Of a stretch of DNA of 64,000 nt, positions 9,952 through 22,300 are shown one piece after another (within the stretch, counting starts at the first letter, position 1; each line of letters opens with the position of its first letter). The notes below the pieces were generated by a model. It ran no database searches, was not told the origin of the DNA, and saw nothing but the letters and a program-made list of their open reading frames with translations. Origin of the DNA: Bordetella sp. FB-8 (lineage in GTDB: Bacteria > Pseudomonadota > Gammaproteobacteria > Burkholderiales > Burkholderiaceae_B); the NCBI RefSeq assembly GCF_000382185.1, contig NZ_KB907784.1, forward strand, positions 3,364,633-3,428,632, in the 5' to 3' direction. The position numbers and the translations under genes were made by a program.

Positions 9952-10641
9952 ATGGCTACCAAGCTCACCGCGCGCCAGCAGGAAATCCTCGATCTGATCC
10001 GAGCCGCCGTCGCGCGCACCGGGTTTCCGCCTACCCGCGCCGAAATTGCCCAGGCATTGGGATTCCGATCCCCCAATGCGGCCGAGGATCATCTCAAGGC
10101 GCTGGCGCGCAAGGGCGCCATCGAACTCACCGCCGGCGCTTCGCGTGGCATACGTCTGCTTGCCGGCGAAACCCATGACGCCCAGGCTCGCCAGGGCGCG
10201 ATGCCCGGCCCTATTGGCACGCTGCTCGCCGAGTCGGCCGACGCACTCTCTCGCCTGCTGCTGCCTCTGGTCGGGCGTGTGGCTGCGGGTAGCCCCATCC
10301 TCGCTGCAGAACATGTCGAACGCGAAATCGGCGTCGATTCCGCCCTGTTCGCGCAAACACCCGACTACTTGCTCAAGGTAAAAGGCATGAGCATGCGCGA
10401 TGCCGGCATCTTGGAAGGCGACCTGCTGGCCGTCAAGCGCGCCTCCGATGCGCGCAACGGCCAGATCGTCATCGCCCGCATCGACGACGACGTGACGGTC
10501 AAGCGACTGCAGCGCAAGAGCGGGCGCATCGAACTGCTCCCCGAAAATCCCGATTTCGAACCCATCGTGGTCGAGCCTTGGCAAGACTTCGCGCTGGAAG
10601 GTATCGCCGTGGGACTGATCCGCACCCAGCCACTGCACTAG
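9952..10641 (+). CDS. lexA: SOS repressor LexA
   Basis: Transcriptional repressor of the SOS regulon that self-cleaves when RecA is activated. The start ATG 9952 ([10 protein letters not shown]) gives 229 residues. The N-terminal winged helix is at about 1-70, the cleavage site Ala112-Gly113 lies in GRVAAGSP, and the catalytic dyad is Ser147 (KGMSM) and Lys184 (VTVK). In E. coli cleavage is at 84-85, so the hinge here is about 28 residues longer. The exact SOS box immediately upstream supports the call. An open frame continues upstream of the ATG but crosses the promoter and operator. Confidence 0.97.
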   Translation: MATKLTARQQEILDLIRAAVARTGFPPTRAEIAQALGFRSPNAAEDHLKALARKGAIELTAGASRGIRLLAGETHDAQARQGAMPGPIGTLLAESADALSRLLLPLVGRVAAGSPILAAEHVEREIGVDSALFAQTPDYLLKVKGMSMRDAGILEGDLLAVKRASDARNGQIVIARIDDDVTVKRLQRKSGRIELLPENPDFEPIVVEPWQDFALEGIAVGLIRTQPLH

Positions 10642-10672
10642 GGGGGCTGTCAACACTAAAAAGAGCACGGCT

Positions 10673-10943
10673 ATGCAGAGTGAACTGATGTTCTATATCA
10701 ATCCTCAGTCGCGCGGCAATATCGTGAGCAGGATACTTGAAGTGGCGGTGCGCCCTAAGCCCCCGTCGTACTGACCTAAAGCGGCACCATGAGCCCCCGG
10801 AATATCTCGCCGTCAATCCGATGGGTAAGATGCCTGCCATGTGGTGTGCAGACAAGGGCGTCACCGAAGGTGTGGCCAACTGCACCTATCTTGCAGATGC
10901 CTTGCCTCATGCGCGTTGGCACCTTTGGTGCGGCCCGCTATAG
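10673..10943 (+). pseudogene. Glutathione S-transferase remnant, frameshifted and truncated
   Basis: From ATG 10673 the first frame reads MQSELMFYINPQSRGNIVSR and stops after 33 codons. A shifted frame then gives DLKRHHEPPEYLAVNPMGKM and GVTEGVANCTYLADALP before ending near 10943. These pieces match, in order, the N-terminal thioredoxin-fold half of GSTs (NPQSRG, PEYLAVNPMGK, TE.A..C.YLAD). The C-terminal helical domain is absent and replaced by the oppositely oriented neighbour. At least one frameshift plus loss of the 3' half marks it as dead. Confidence 0.8.
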
Positions 10944-11501
10944 CGACGGCAGTACGGCCTGGTCCAAAGCGGCCGGTGTGGGCGTGCGCGCGGCGTTCAT
11001 CAGCATGGCCAGGTTGGCGTAATAGCCGTTGACACCCACCAAGTCCACTACACCCGGTTCACCCAGCGTGTCGATGGCAGCCTGCCATAACGCATCGTCG
11101 ATATCCTGGCGGTTCAGTAGCGTTTTGCTAAACATATAGACCAACTGCTCATCCGACTTCAGATCGGCCGGATCTCTGCCATGTCCGATATCGTCGATGG
11201 CCTGCTGGGCAATGCCTTCGCGAGCTGCAATCGGCGCATGAATGGCCCACTCCACCGGCTGGTTCCAGTGCCTGGCCACCACCAGAATGGCCAGTTCCGA
11301 CAAGCGCAATCCGATGGCGCTGCGATAGCGCAGGTACTCCCCCAGCCGCTGCATGTGCGCGGTAAGCTCCGGGCTGCGCAGCATGGGTAAGAAAGGCGAT
11401 ATCAAGGCCCCGCGTGGTCCATCGATGATTTCCTGGGCGCAGGCGCGCTGCGCATCCGTCCATTGCGCGGGTGGAATCGGTGCAAGTCTGTCCTGATTCA
11501 T
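10938..11501 (-). CDS. Carboxymuconolactone decarboxylase family protein
   Basis: The 187-residue protein starts at ATG 11499-11501 (MNQDRLAPIP). It has the all-helical CMD/AhpD-like core with the conserved stretch RLSELAILVVARHWNQPVEW followed by AIHAPIA. The CxxC pair of the AhpD peroxidase branch is absent, so it belongs with the decarboxylase-like branch. No protocatechuate-pathway gene is nearby and the substrate is unknown. It is downstream of lon on the same strand, past a terminator, and its 3' end abuts the GST remnant. Confidence 0.8.
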   Translation of the reverse strand: MNQDRLAPIPPAQWTDAQRACAQEIIDGPRGALISPFLPMLRSPELTAHMQRLGEYLRYRSAIGLRLSELAILVVARHWNQPVEWAIHAPIAAREGIAQQAIDDIGHGRDPADLKSDEQLVYMFSKTLLNRQDIDDALWQAAIDTLGEPGVVDLVGVNGYYANLAMLMNAARTPTPAALDQAVLPSL

Positions 11502-11515
11502 ATCGACACAGTCAT

Positions 11516-11557
11516 GAAAAACACCCCAAGCGCTGGAGTCATGTCCAACACTTGGGG
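11516..11557 (-). terminator. Intrinsic terminator after lon
   Basis: CCCCAAGCGCTGGA (11524-11537) and TCCAACACTTGGGG (11544-11557) form a 14-base stem with G-U pairs and a 6-base loop. On the minus strand it is followed by TGTTTTT. It lies 47 bases past the lon stop and overlaps the leader of the next gene. Confidence 0.82.
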
Positions 11558-11603
11558 CGCGGCTCGCGGGAGACAGGTCCGGGTTTTGGCCCGGCATGCC
11601 TGC

Positions 11604-14057
<2,454 letters not shown>

Positions 14058-14189
14058 AGAGATTCCTCGATAGACTGCGTATAAGGGCGGCGACCCCCGG
14101 ATAAACGGATTCCGGGCGGGCCGATGGTTATGTCTGATATGGGAACAATAGCCGAAAATTCAAGCGCCGGCGCGCACGGTCATAAAAAT

Positions 14190-14214
14190 GAAAAAACCCG
14201 TAATTTCTACGGGA
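14190..14214 (-). terminator. Intrinsic terminator between clpX and lon
   Basis: CCCGTA (14197-14202) and TACGGG (14208-14213) pair around a 5-base loop. On the minus strand the hairpin is followed by six U residues. It lies about 100 bases after the clpX stop and separates clpPX from lon. Confidence 0.8.
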
Positions 14215-14315
14215 TTTTCATTGAAAAGGCCAAAATCAGCACGGATCTTGTTTTGCCGCCCGGATGGCCGACCCTGCAGCGGGAAGGGACAATCCCCTCC
14301 CTCGCTACGGACGAT

Positions 14316-15608
<1,293 letters not shown>

Positions 15609-15624
15609 AAATAACGTACCTCGA

Positions 15625-16299
15625 TTACGCGTCGGATGTGTCCGCGCGGGACTTCAGCATCTTGTCGACGAGTCCGTAAGATACCGCATCTTCGGCCGAC
15701 ATGAAGTTGTCGCGCTCGGTATCCAGAGCGATGCGTTCGACAGGCTGGCCGGTGTTTTCGGCCAGGATGAGGTTGAGCCGCTCGCGCAGGTCCAGGATCT
15801 CGCGAGCCTGAATCTGGATGTCGGTGGCCTGCCCCTGCGCGCCGCCCGAAGGCTGATGAATCATGATGCGAGAATTGGGCAAGGTATAGCGCTTGCCCTT
15901 CTTGCCCGCCGCGAGGAGGAATGCACCCATACTGGCCGCCAGCCCGGTGCACAGGGTGGACACGTCCGGCCTGACGAACTGCATGGTGTCGTAGATGGCC
16001 ATGCCCGCATAGACCGACCCGCCGGGCGAATTGATGTACAAGGAAATTTCCTTGTCGGGGTTTTCCGATTCCAGGAACAGCAACTGGGCGACCACCAGGT
16101 TGGCGCTGGCGTCGTTGATCGGGCCGACCAGGAAGATCACCCGCTCGCGCAAGAGGCGCGAATAGATGTCATAGGCACGCTCGCCGCGCCCGGACTGCTC
16201 GATGACCATGGGTATATAGCCCAGGCCGGTCGGCGTCTCGGTCTTGGAGAGCGAGGCCCCGCCATACATGCTGGCATAGAAATCGGTAAAACGCTGCAT
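15625..16299 (-). CDS. clpP: ATP-dependent Clp protease proteolytic subunit
   Basis: Self-compartmentalised serine peptidase. The 224-residue product carries the triad Ser123 (AASMGA), His148 (MIHQP) and Asp197, each offset by 26 from E. coli numbering. This reflects a longer N-terminal propeptide region. It starts 4 bases after the trigger factor stop codon, so tig-clpP-clpX reads as one operon. Confidence 0.98.
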   Translation of the reverse strand: MQRFTDFYASMYGGASLSKTETPTGLGYIPMVIEQSGRGERAYDIYSRLLRERVIFLVGPINDASANLVVAQLLFLESENPDKEISLYINSPGGSVYAGMAIYDTMQFVRPDVSTLCTGLAASMGAFLLAAGKKGKRYTLPNSRIMIHQPSGGAQGQATDIQIQAREILDLRERLNLILAENTGQPVERIALDTERDNFMSAEDAVSYGLVDKMLKSRADTSDA

Positions 16300-16303
16300 A
16301 GTG

Positions 16304-17614
16304 TTAAGCCATTCCCATCAGTTGATCGAAAGGCACCGCTTCATCGGTAACCTTGGCCTTGCTCAGGACGTGCTCGACGACATTGTCTTCCAACACGATG
16401 GCCTCGATTTCAGCACGGCGCTGACGATCGCTCAGGTAATAGCTGACGACCTGGGCGGGTTGTTCGTAGTTCTGCGCAAAGGCTTCGATTTTGGCGCGGA
16501 CCTGCTCGGGCTTGGCTTGCAGTTGCGCTTGCTTGACCAGTTCCGATACCAGCAGGCCCAGACGCACGCGACGCGCGGACTCGTCGGCGAAGACTTCGGG
16601 CGGGATGGGCATGGTGTCGGCATTGGGAACGCCGCGCTGCTTGAGATCTTCGCGGGCCGCGGCGACACGGCTTTCGACATCGGAATCGACCAGGGCGCGA
16701 GGCACCTCGAACTTGGCGGCTTCGACCAGCGCATCCATGACGCTATTCTTGGTGCGGGCATCGGCGCGGCTTTTGGCTTCGCGTTCGATGTTCGAGCGGA
16801 TATCTGCGCGTAGCTTGTCGATATTGCCGTCGGCCTCGCCCAATTGCTTGGCGAATTCGGCGTCGACAACCGGCAGCACGCCTTCGGCGACCTCACGGAC
16901 AGTGATGGTGAATTCAGCGGTTTTTCCAGCCACGTCCTTGCCCTGATAGTCGTCGGGGAACTTGAGCGGAAAAACCTTGGTTTCGCCCGCCGTCAGTCCT
17001 TGCGCAGCAGCCTCGAACTCGGGCAGCATGCGCCCCTGGCCCAGCACGAAAGGAAAGCTCTCCGCCTTGCCGCCTTCGAAGGGTATGCCGTCGATCGTGC
17101 CGGCGAAATCAAGCGTGACGCGGTCGCCGTCGGCTGCCGCGCGGCCCTCTCGGGCCTCGTAGACAGCGCGCTGCTTGCGCAGCACGTCGATGGTCTTGTC
17201 GACCTCGGCGTCGGAGATTTCGCTGGCGCTGCGGGTAACCGACAAGGTCGCCAGATCAGGGACGGCCACTTCCGGATAGACTTCGAAGGTCGCGGTGAAG
17301 GCCAGGGTGTTTTCATCCACGCCCTCGGTCTTGGGCTCGACACTGGGAGCGCCGGCCACACGCAGCTTGGCCCCGTCGACAGCCTGCTCGAACGCGCGTC
17401 CGACCTGGCTGTTGATCACGTCGTAGCGAATGCCAGGCCCATGGCTGCGTTCGAGCATGGCCATGGGAGCCTTGCCGGGACGAAAGCCCTGGACCTTGAC
17501 AGTGCGGGCCACACGCTTGAGCTGTTCCTGCACTTCTTTTTCGACAGCGGCCAGGGAAACGGCCAGATCGATGCGGCGCTCCAGGCTGGAGAGAGTTTGA
17601 ACCACAGGCTGCAT
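16304..17614 (-). CDS. tig: Trigger factor
   Basis: Ribosome-bound chaperone with peptidyl-prolyl isomerase activity. The 436 residues cover the N-terminal ribosome-binding domain (the GFRPGKAPM motif), the central FKBP-type domain around [16 protein letters not shown] and a long helical C-terminal chaperone domain. E. coli TF is 432 residues. It heads the tig-clpP-clpX transcript. Confidence 0.97.
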   Translation of the reverse strand: MQPVVQTLSSLERRIDLAVSLAAVEKEVQEQLKRVARTVKVQGFRPGKAPMAMLERSHGPGIRYDVINSQVGRAFEQAVDGAKLRVAGAPSVEPKTEGVDENTLAFTATFEVYPEVAVPDLATLSVTRSASEISDAEVDKTIDVLRKQRAVYEAREGRAAADGDRVTLDFAGTIDGIPFEGGKAESFPFVLGQGRMLPEFEAAAQGLTAGETKVFPLKFPDDYQGKDVAGKTAEFTITVREVAEGVLPVVDAEFAKQLGEADGNIDKLRADIRSNIEREAKSRADARTKNSVMDALVEAAKFEVPRALVDSDVESRVAAAREDLKQRGVPNADTMPIPPEVFADESARRVRLGLLVSELVKQAQLQAKPEQVRAKIEAFAQNYEQPAQVVSYYLSDRQRRAEIEAIVLEDNVVEHVLSKAKVTDEAVPFDQLMGMA

Positions 17615-17734
17615 TACAAAGACCTATTTGCGAAAAGATGGAAGAGACCGCCGGAAAACACAGCGGCGAAACGAAGTATTTTACCGGAAACGCGAACGCC
17701 GTCCCGACGGCCAGGGGAACGCAGCGCCAATATG

Positions 17735-17758
17735 AAAAAAGCCCCTTGCGGGGCTTTT
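17735..17758 (-). terminator. Intrinsic terminator after the cold-shock gene
   Basis: GCCCC (17741-17745) and GGGGC (17750-17754) pair around TTGC, preceded by A6 and followed by T4. On the minus strand six U residues follow the stem, 22 bases past the stop codon. Confidence 0.85.
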
Positions 17759-17779
17759 CAGGTTAGCGCCAGGAACTGC

Positions 17780-17983
17780 TTACAGCGCCTGGATCTTGGT
17801 GGCCTGGGGACCCTTGGGACCCATCGCGGTCACGAAGCTGACGCGCTGATTTTCTTCGAGGGTCTTGAAGCCCTGCGATTGAATTTCGGAGAAGTGAGCG
17901 AACAGATCCTTACCGCCCGATTCGGGGGTGATGAAGCCATAGCCTTTTTCCGCGTTAAACCACTTGACGACGCCGGTTTCCAT
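17780..17983 (-). CDS. cspA: Cold-shock domain protein
   Basis: Small single-stranded nucleic-acid-binding RNA chaperone. The start [10 protein letters not shown] gives 67 residues forming one OB-fold cold-shock domain with RNP1 (KGYGFI) and RNP2 (LFAHF). A Shine-Dalgarno AGGAAA precedes the ATG. The open frame extends 20 codons upstream, but those codons are not family-like. Whether it is cold-induced or constitutive cannot be told; the roughly 160-base upstream gap leaves room for a structured leader. Confidence 0.93.
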   Translation of the reverse strand: METGVVKWFNAEKGYGFITPESGGKDLFAHFSEIQSQGFKTLEENQRVSFVTAMGPKGPQATKIQAL

Positions 17984-18145
17984 ACTGAATTTCCTAAACG
18001 ATTGCTGATAGAGGGCTTGCGCCCGAAACCACGGATCTAGCAATGAGGGAACCAGTAAACGGCCGCCGCTAGGCTGGCACTGTACGAACTCAAGACCCCA
18101 ATCCGCAGGGGACGGATAGTAGCATGCAATTTATGACAAAAACAA

Positions 18146-18466
18146 TCAATCATCCACCGGCAGGCCCAAGAGGTCGAGCGCAGCGTTGTAACAGTCTTCG
18201 TCGGAACAGAAAAAAACCACCACATCGCCCGGGTTGACGTTGTCGAGCATGTCGTCGATCTGGCTCTGGGCCTGGTCGAACGCATCGACCAGCGCGGCGT
18301 GGATTTCGGCCCCGGCCTCCACCAGCGCCTCAGGCACGATGCGCGGGATGATTTCCAGGTCCGGCTCGCCCGCCACGACATACACCGTAAGCGGCTGACC
18401 GTCTATCACCGTGGACAGGCCCATGCCGTTCTCGAACGTGGAAAGCCGGGTACTGAGGATGTTCAT
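18146..18466 (-). CDS. Hypothetical acidic 106-residue protein
   Basis: I do not recognise a family. The protein is acidic, has no signal peptide or membrane segment, and contains two cysteines in a FCSDEDCYNAALDLLG segment near the C-terminus. Codon use looks like its neighbours, which supports a real gene. It is divergent from the GGDEF-EAL gene and upstream of the cold-shock gene on the same strand. No function is assigned. Confidence 0.65.
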   Translation of the reverse strand: MNILSTRLSTFENGMGLSTVIDGQPLTVYVVAGEPDLEIIPRIVPEALVEAGAEIHAALVDAFDQAQSQIDDMLDNVNPGDVVVFFCSDEDCYNAALDLLGLPVDD

Positions 18467-18608
18467 GTGCGTGAGTAAAAAAATAATTTTTGAAATTGTA
18501 GCCTCATGCCTTTGGGGCCCAGTGCCGCCGCAAGGGCGGCTTGCGTTTTACAATTCGACACCCAAGCTCATCGCGCTGACCCGCTTCGGTTGGATCAAGC
18601 AGAAAACC

Positions 18609-20882
18609 ATGGCTCGCACCAGAACCTCCCTGCTGAAGAAACCAGCTTTGTTCCTGCTTGCCGGCATCTGCATCACCCTGGTCACCACCGGCGTAGTCGC
18701 GATCGCGCTCTACCAAATGCGGCTGGACGCGATGGCCCAGGCGCGCGACGTGGCGAACAACCTGGCTATTTCTCTGGAAAAGGAAACCGAACGCACGCTG
18801 GACATCTACCAAATAGCGCTGCGCAACGTATTGACGAGCCTGGAGACACCCAGCCCGGAGCTGCCCATCGAAACGCGCCAGCTCCTGGCTTTCAACTCCG
18901 CCGGCGCCATTTCGGATCTGGGCGTGATCATCGCGACGGATGCTTCCGGCAGGGTCGTGCTGGACTCGCGATCGATGCAGCCGTCCAGCATGGATATCAG
19001 CCAGCGCGATTACTTTCAGGTCCAGCGGCAAAGCCCGGATGTCGGCCTGTACTTCAGCAAACCCTTCATGCCGATAACAAAATCCGATTACGCGTCCATC
19101 GCGATGAGCCGGCGTCTTGCCGGAGCCAGCGGCCGCTTCGAGGGCGTGGTCGCAGGCACACTAAGCATGAAATATTTCCATAATTTGTTCAACGGTTCGA
19201 TACTGGGTGATCACGGCGTCTTGACCCTGATGCGCACGGACGGGATCGTATTGATGCGGCGGCCTTACAAGCCGGAGGATGTCGGCCGTTCGCTGGCCGA
19301 AGGCAGCGCCTTCCCGTCCCTGGTGGACTCGGATCACGGCAGCTTTGTGCATCGTTCTTCGGCGGACGGCACGCGGCGCCTGTACAGCTTCAGACGTATC
19401 GGGCACTACCCGATGGTCGTGGTGGTCGGATTGGGGGTGCAGGACATTTATGCGGGATGGCGCAAGCGCGCGGCGGCCATCGGCAGCGTCACTGCCGTTC
19501 TGGACATCTTCACCATCATGTTGTGCCTAATGTTCAGTGCCCAGCTGCAACGCAGGCTGGCCATGGAGCGACAGCTGCAGAAACTCGCATGGTTCGATAC
19601 ATTGACCGGCCTGCCCAATCGCAGGCAAGTCAACAGGCTGGCCCGCCGCATTCTGGCCGAGGCCAGGCGGCATTCCTCGCATTTCGCGGTCTTGTTCATC
19701 GACCTGGATCGTTTCAAGCGCATCAATGACACACAGGGGCACGGCATCGGCGACCAGGTGCTAAGCGAAGTCGCGCAACGGCTGCGCAATTGCGTTCGCG
19801 ACGAGGATGCGATCGGCCGCCTGGGCGGCGATGAATTCGTGGCCTTGCTCAAGCATTGCGACGTGCACAAGGCCGCTCACGTCTCCGACGGCATTCTCGC
19901 GGCCATGCAACAGCCCATTGCCGTCAACACGGGGCGCGGCGTCAACATCGCACTGGGGGTGAGCGTAGGCATCGCACTATATCCGGACGACGGGCAGAGC
20001 GTCGATGTACTTTTGCGCAATGCGGACATGGCGATGTACCGGGCCAAGAGTTCCGGACGCAACCAGATGCATTTCTACGCCGCAGAATACGCGCACGAAG
20101 CCAGGGAGCATATCGAGTTGGAAATCGCGCTGCAGCATGCCTTGCGCGCGGGGACCCTGCAAATGGCCTACCAGCCCAAGATCGGGGCATGGGGGACATT
20201 GCACGGCGCCGAAGCCCTGGTGCGCTGGCGCGACGAAAGCCTGGGCATCGTGGCGCCGGAGCGCTTTGTCGCCATCGCGCAAGAAAGCGGCCTGATCGCG
20301 GAACTGGACACATGGGTCCTGTGCCAGGCCTGCAGCCAGCTGGCCGCCTGGCGAGCCGAGGGCGTGAACATCCCGAGTATCTCCGTCAACGTCTGCTCCG
20401 CGGACTTCAAACGGGCCGATTACGCCGAATTCATTGCCCGCACGCTGCAGGACCATGGCCTGCGTTCCTCCGACCTGATCCTGGAAATGACCGAGCGCGT
20501 GATGCTCGAGGCCTCGACCGACGACATCCTCAGGTCGCTAGACGCGGTGCATGCCTTGGGCGTCACCCTGTCCATCGACGACTTCGGAACAGGCTACTCC
20601 TCGTTGAGCCATCTGCATTGCTTTCCCGTCCAGGAGCTGAAGATAGACAAGAGCTTCGTACAGGATATCGGGATCAGCAGCATGGCCGAGTCCTTGGCGC
20701 AAACCGTCATGAACATCGGCAACGCGCTCAAGCTCACCATCGTGGCGGAAGGCGTGGAAACGCAGGCGCAGCGCGATTTCCTTAGCCGCCACGGTTGCCT
20801 GATCTATCAGGGATACCTGTATTCACCGCCGTTGGCGCCACGCGATTTCGCACAATGGGCCAAGGCCCGCGTGATCGACTGA
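18609..20882 (+). CDS. Membrane-bound diguanylate cyclase/phosphodiesterase with extracytoplasmic sensor
   Basis: The 757-residue protein turns over cyclic-di-GMP. A transmembrane segment (about 15-37) is followed by a periplasmic Cache-like sensor (about 45-290), a second membrane segment near 300, a GGDEF domain with an intact GGDEF motif at 406-410, and an EAL domain with EALVRW at 535-540. The EAL domain keeps DDFGTGYSS and EGVET, so both active sites look competent. The start ATG 18609 (MARTRTSLLK) puts the first membrane segment at the usual place; an upstream in-frame extension reaches 18411. The ligand is unknown. It converges with the EAL-HDOD gene 40 bases downstream. Confidence 0.9.
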   Translation: MARTRTSLLKKPALFLLAGICITLVTTGVVAIALYQMRLDAMAQARDVANNLAISLEKETERTLDIYQIALRNVLTSLETPSPELPIETRQLLAFNSAGAISDLGVIIATDASGRVVLDSRSMQPSSMDISQRDYFQVQRQSPDVGLYFSKPFMPITKSDYASIAMSRRLAGASGRFEGVVAGTLSMKYFHNLFNGSILGDHGVLTLMRTDGIVLMRRPYKPEDVGRSLAEGSAFPSLVDSDHGSFVHRSSADGTRRLYSFRRIGHYPMVVVVGLGVQDIYAGWRKRAAAIGSVTAVLDIFTIMLCLMFSAQLQRRLAMERQLQKLAWFDTLTGLPNRRQVNRLARRILAEARRHSSHFAVLFIDLDRFKRINDTQGHGIGDQVLSEVAQRLRNCVRDEDAIGRLGGDEFVALLKHCDVHKAAHVSDGILAAMQQPIAVNTGRGVNIALGVSVGIALYPDDGQSVDVLLRNADMAMYRAKSSGRNQMHFYAAEYAHEAREHIELEIALQHALRAGTLQMAYQPKIGAWGTLHGAEALVRWRDESLGIVAPERFVAIAQESGLIAELDTWVLCQACSQLAAWRAEGVNIPSISVNVCSADFKRADYAEFIARTLQDHGLRSSDLILEMTERVMLEASTDDILRSLDAVHALGVTLSIDDFGTGYSSLSHLHCFPVQELKIDKSFVQDIGISSMAESLAQTVMNIGNALKLTIVAEGVETQAQRDFLSRHGCLIYQGYLYSPPLAPRDFAQWAKARVID

Positions 20883-20922
20883 AAAGATGACGCCGGCCTA
20901 CCGGCGGCCGGTCAGACAAGGC

Positions 20923-22134
20923 TCACAGATAGAGGCCGTCGAGCGACAGCCGCGAATCGCAGCCGGGAAACAGCGCATGCAATGTCTCGTGGGCCGGAAA
21001 CTCGCCGCGCTCGACACACTCGGCGACTTGCAGCAGCGAACCGAGCCAGCCGCGGCGGCCGAGTATGGCCTGGCGGATCGCCGAGTTCACGGAAATGCTG
21101 GCAATGAAGCTTTCGGAATCCATGCCCTGCGGAATGTGCGCGAGCGACAACAGCGCGGAAAGATAGGCCTCTTGCTGCAGGCGTTCGTCCTCGGGGGCGA
21201 CCCTGCGTGCCAGGCGCTCCATGAAGTCCGCGCGGTGCATGACCATCTGCGCAAGCGGATCCACCTTGTTCTCGGAGTCGGAGCCGTACAGCATGAAACA
21301 GCACCAGCGGGCCAATTGCTTGAGTCCGACCAGCACGAGCGCCTGCCGGATCGAAGCGATCTCGGATACGCGCGTACGCCAAAGGGTGCTGCTGTTGGCC
21401 AGGCGCAACATCTGCACCGTCAGGGAGGGCGCGGTCTTAAGCGCACGCTCGATTTCGTCCATGTCCGCCTCGTGCAAGACAAGATCGAGCACGCCCAGCA
21501 ACGCCGCGGAATTCACAGGTGGGGCACTGCCTCTGACCAGCTGCGGCCGAGTGAAATAGAAGCCTTGAAACAGATCGCAGCCGATTTCCATCGCCCGTTC
21601 GTAGTCTTCGCGCGTCTCGACCTTCTCGGCCAACACCTTGACGCCCACCGCATGCGAGGCGGCCGTGATCTGAGCCACCACCTGCGGCCCGACAAAGGGC
21701 CAATCGATCTTGATCAGATCGACGTAGGACAGGAAAGCCTGGATTTGCGGCGTGAGTTCCCGCACATCGTCCAGCGCGATGCGAAAACCGCTTTCCCGCA
21801 GCGCGCGGCAGCGCTGCGCGAGCGCCTCGTCCAGCTCGGTATTTTCGAGGACCTCCAGCACCATCTGCTGCGCCGGCAGGATGTCGACAATATCCGAAAC
21901 CAGGAATTCGCTGGAACAGTTCAGAAAGCCGTCATCCTCGCCCAGCACATTATCGACGCCGATCAGGCCAAGCATGTTCTGCACGACGGTCAGCGTGCAA
22001 GCAAAATCGTCGTCAACCTCGGCCACGTCCAGGTGGCGGCCGCGAAACAGCAATTCATGGCCCACGCAGATACCTAGCCGATTCACGATCGACTGTCGGG
22101 CAAGAAGAACCTCGGCGTTTTCTTCAACGGTCAT
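20923..22134 (-). CDS. EAL-HDOD signalling protein (degenerate EAL)
   Basis: The 403-residue cytosolic protein has an N-terminal EAL-like domain (about 1-200) followed by an HDOD domain (about 200-395). The EAL signature is replaced by HELLFR, and the later catalytic motifs are altered (ALDDV in place of DDFGTG, AEKVET in place of AEGVET). Phosphodiesterase activity is therefore unlikely and a binding or protein-interaction role is expected, as in the YuxH/CdgJ class. The HDOD part has the SLTVQMLRLANSS stretch typical of the fold. Targets are unknown. Confidence 0.88.
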   Translation of the reverse strand: MTVEENAEVLLARQSIVNRLGICVGHELLFRGRHLDVAEVDDDFACTLTVVQNMLGLIGVDNVLGEDDGFLNCSSEFLVSDIVDILPAQQMVLEVLENTELDEALAQRCRALRESGFRIALDDVRELTPQIQAFLSYVDLIKIDWPFVGPQVVAQITAASHAVGVKVLAEKVETREDYERAMEIGCDLFQGFYFTRPQLVRGSAPPVNSAALLGVLDLVLHEADMDEIERALKTAPSLTVQMLRLANSSTLWRTRVSEIASIRQALVLVGLKQLARWCCFMLYGSDSENKVDPLAQMVMHRADFMERLARRVAPEDERLQQEAYLSALLSLAHIPQGMDSESFIASISVNSAIRQAILGRRGWLGSLLQVAECVERGEFPAHETLHALFPGCDSRLSLDGLYL

Positions 22135-22167
22135 CTACTGGCCTGTTTTGAAGCTGCCACGGATTTA

Positions 22168-22254
22168 TGGTGCGAGGGAGGGGACTCGAACCCCTACACC
22201 TTTTACGGCGTCAGGACCTAAACCTGGTGCGTCTACCAATTTCGCCACCCTCGC
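22168..22254 (-). tRNA. tRNA-Leu (anticodon UAG)
   Basis: The minus strand reads GCGAGGG at the 5' end and CCCTCGC-A-CCA at the 3' end (7-base-pair acceptor with encoded CCA). The D-arm is GGCGAAATTGGTAGACGC, the anticodon stem-loop is CAGG-TTTAGGT-CCTG with anticodon TAG, and there is a long variable arm and a T-loop GGTTCGAGTCC. The long variable arm and anticodon define a class II leucine tRNA. Confidence 0.96.
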
Positions 22255-22300
22255 AAAGGCCAAGCCCAACATTGTAGCTTGCTTGTTAAAATCCCGCCCC

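Noticed and set aside
21752..22300. Upstream extension of the dapC frame
   Set aside because: It runs through the EAL-HDOD gene and the tRNA-Leu gene, and dapC similarity begins at ATG 22301.
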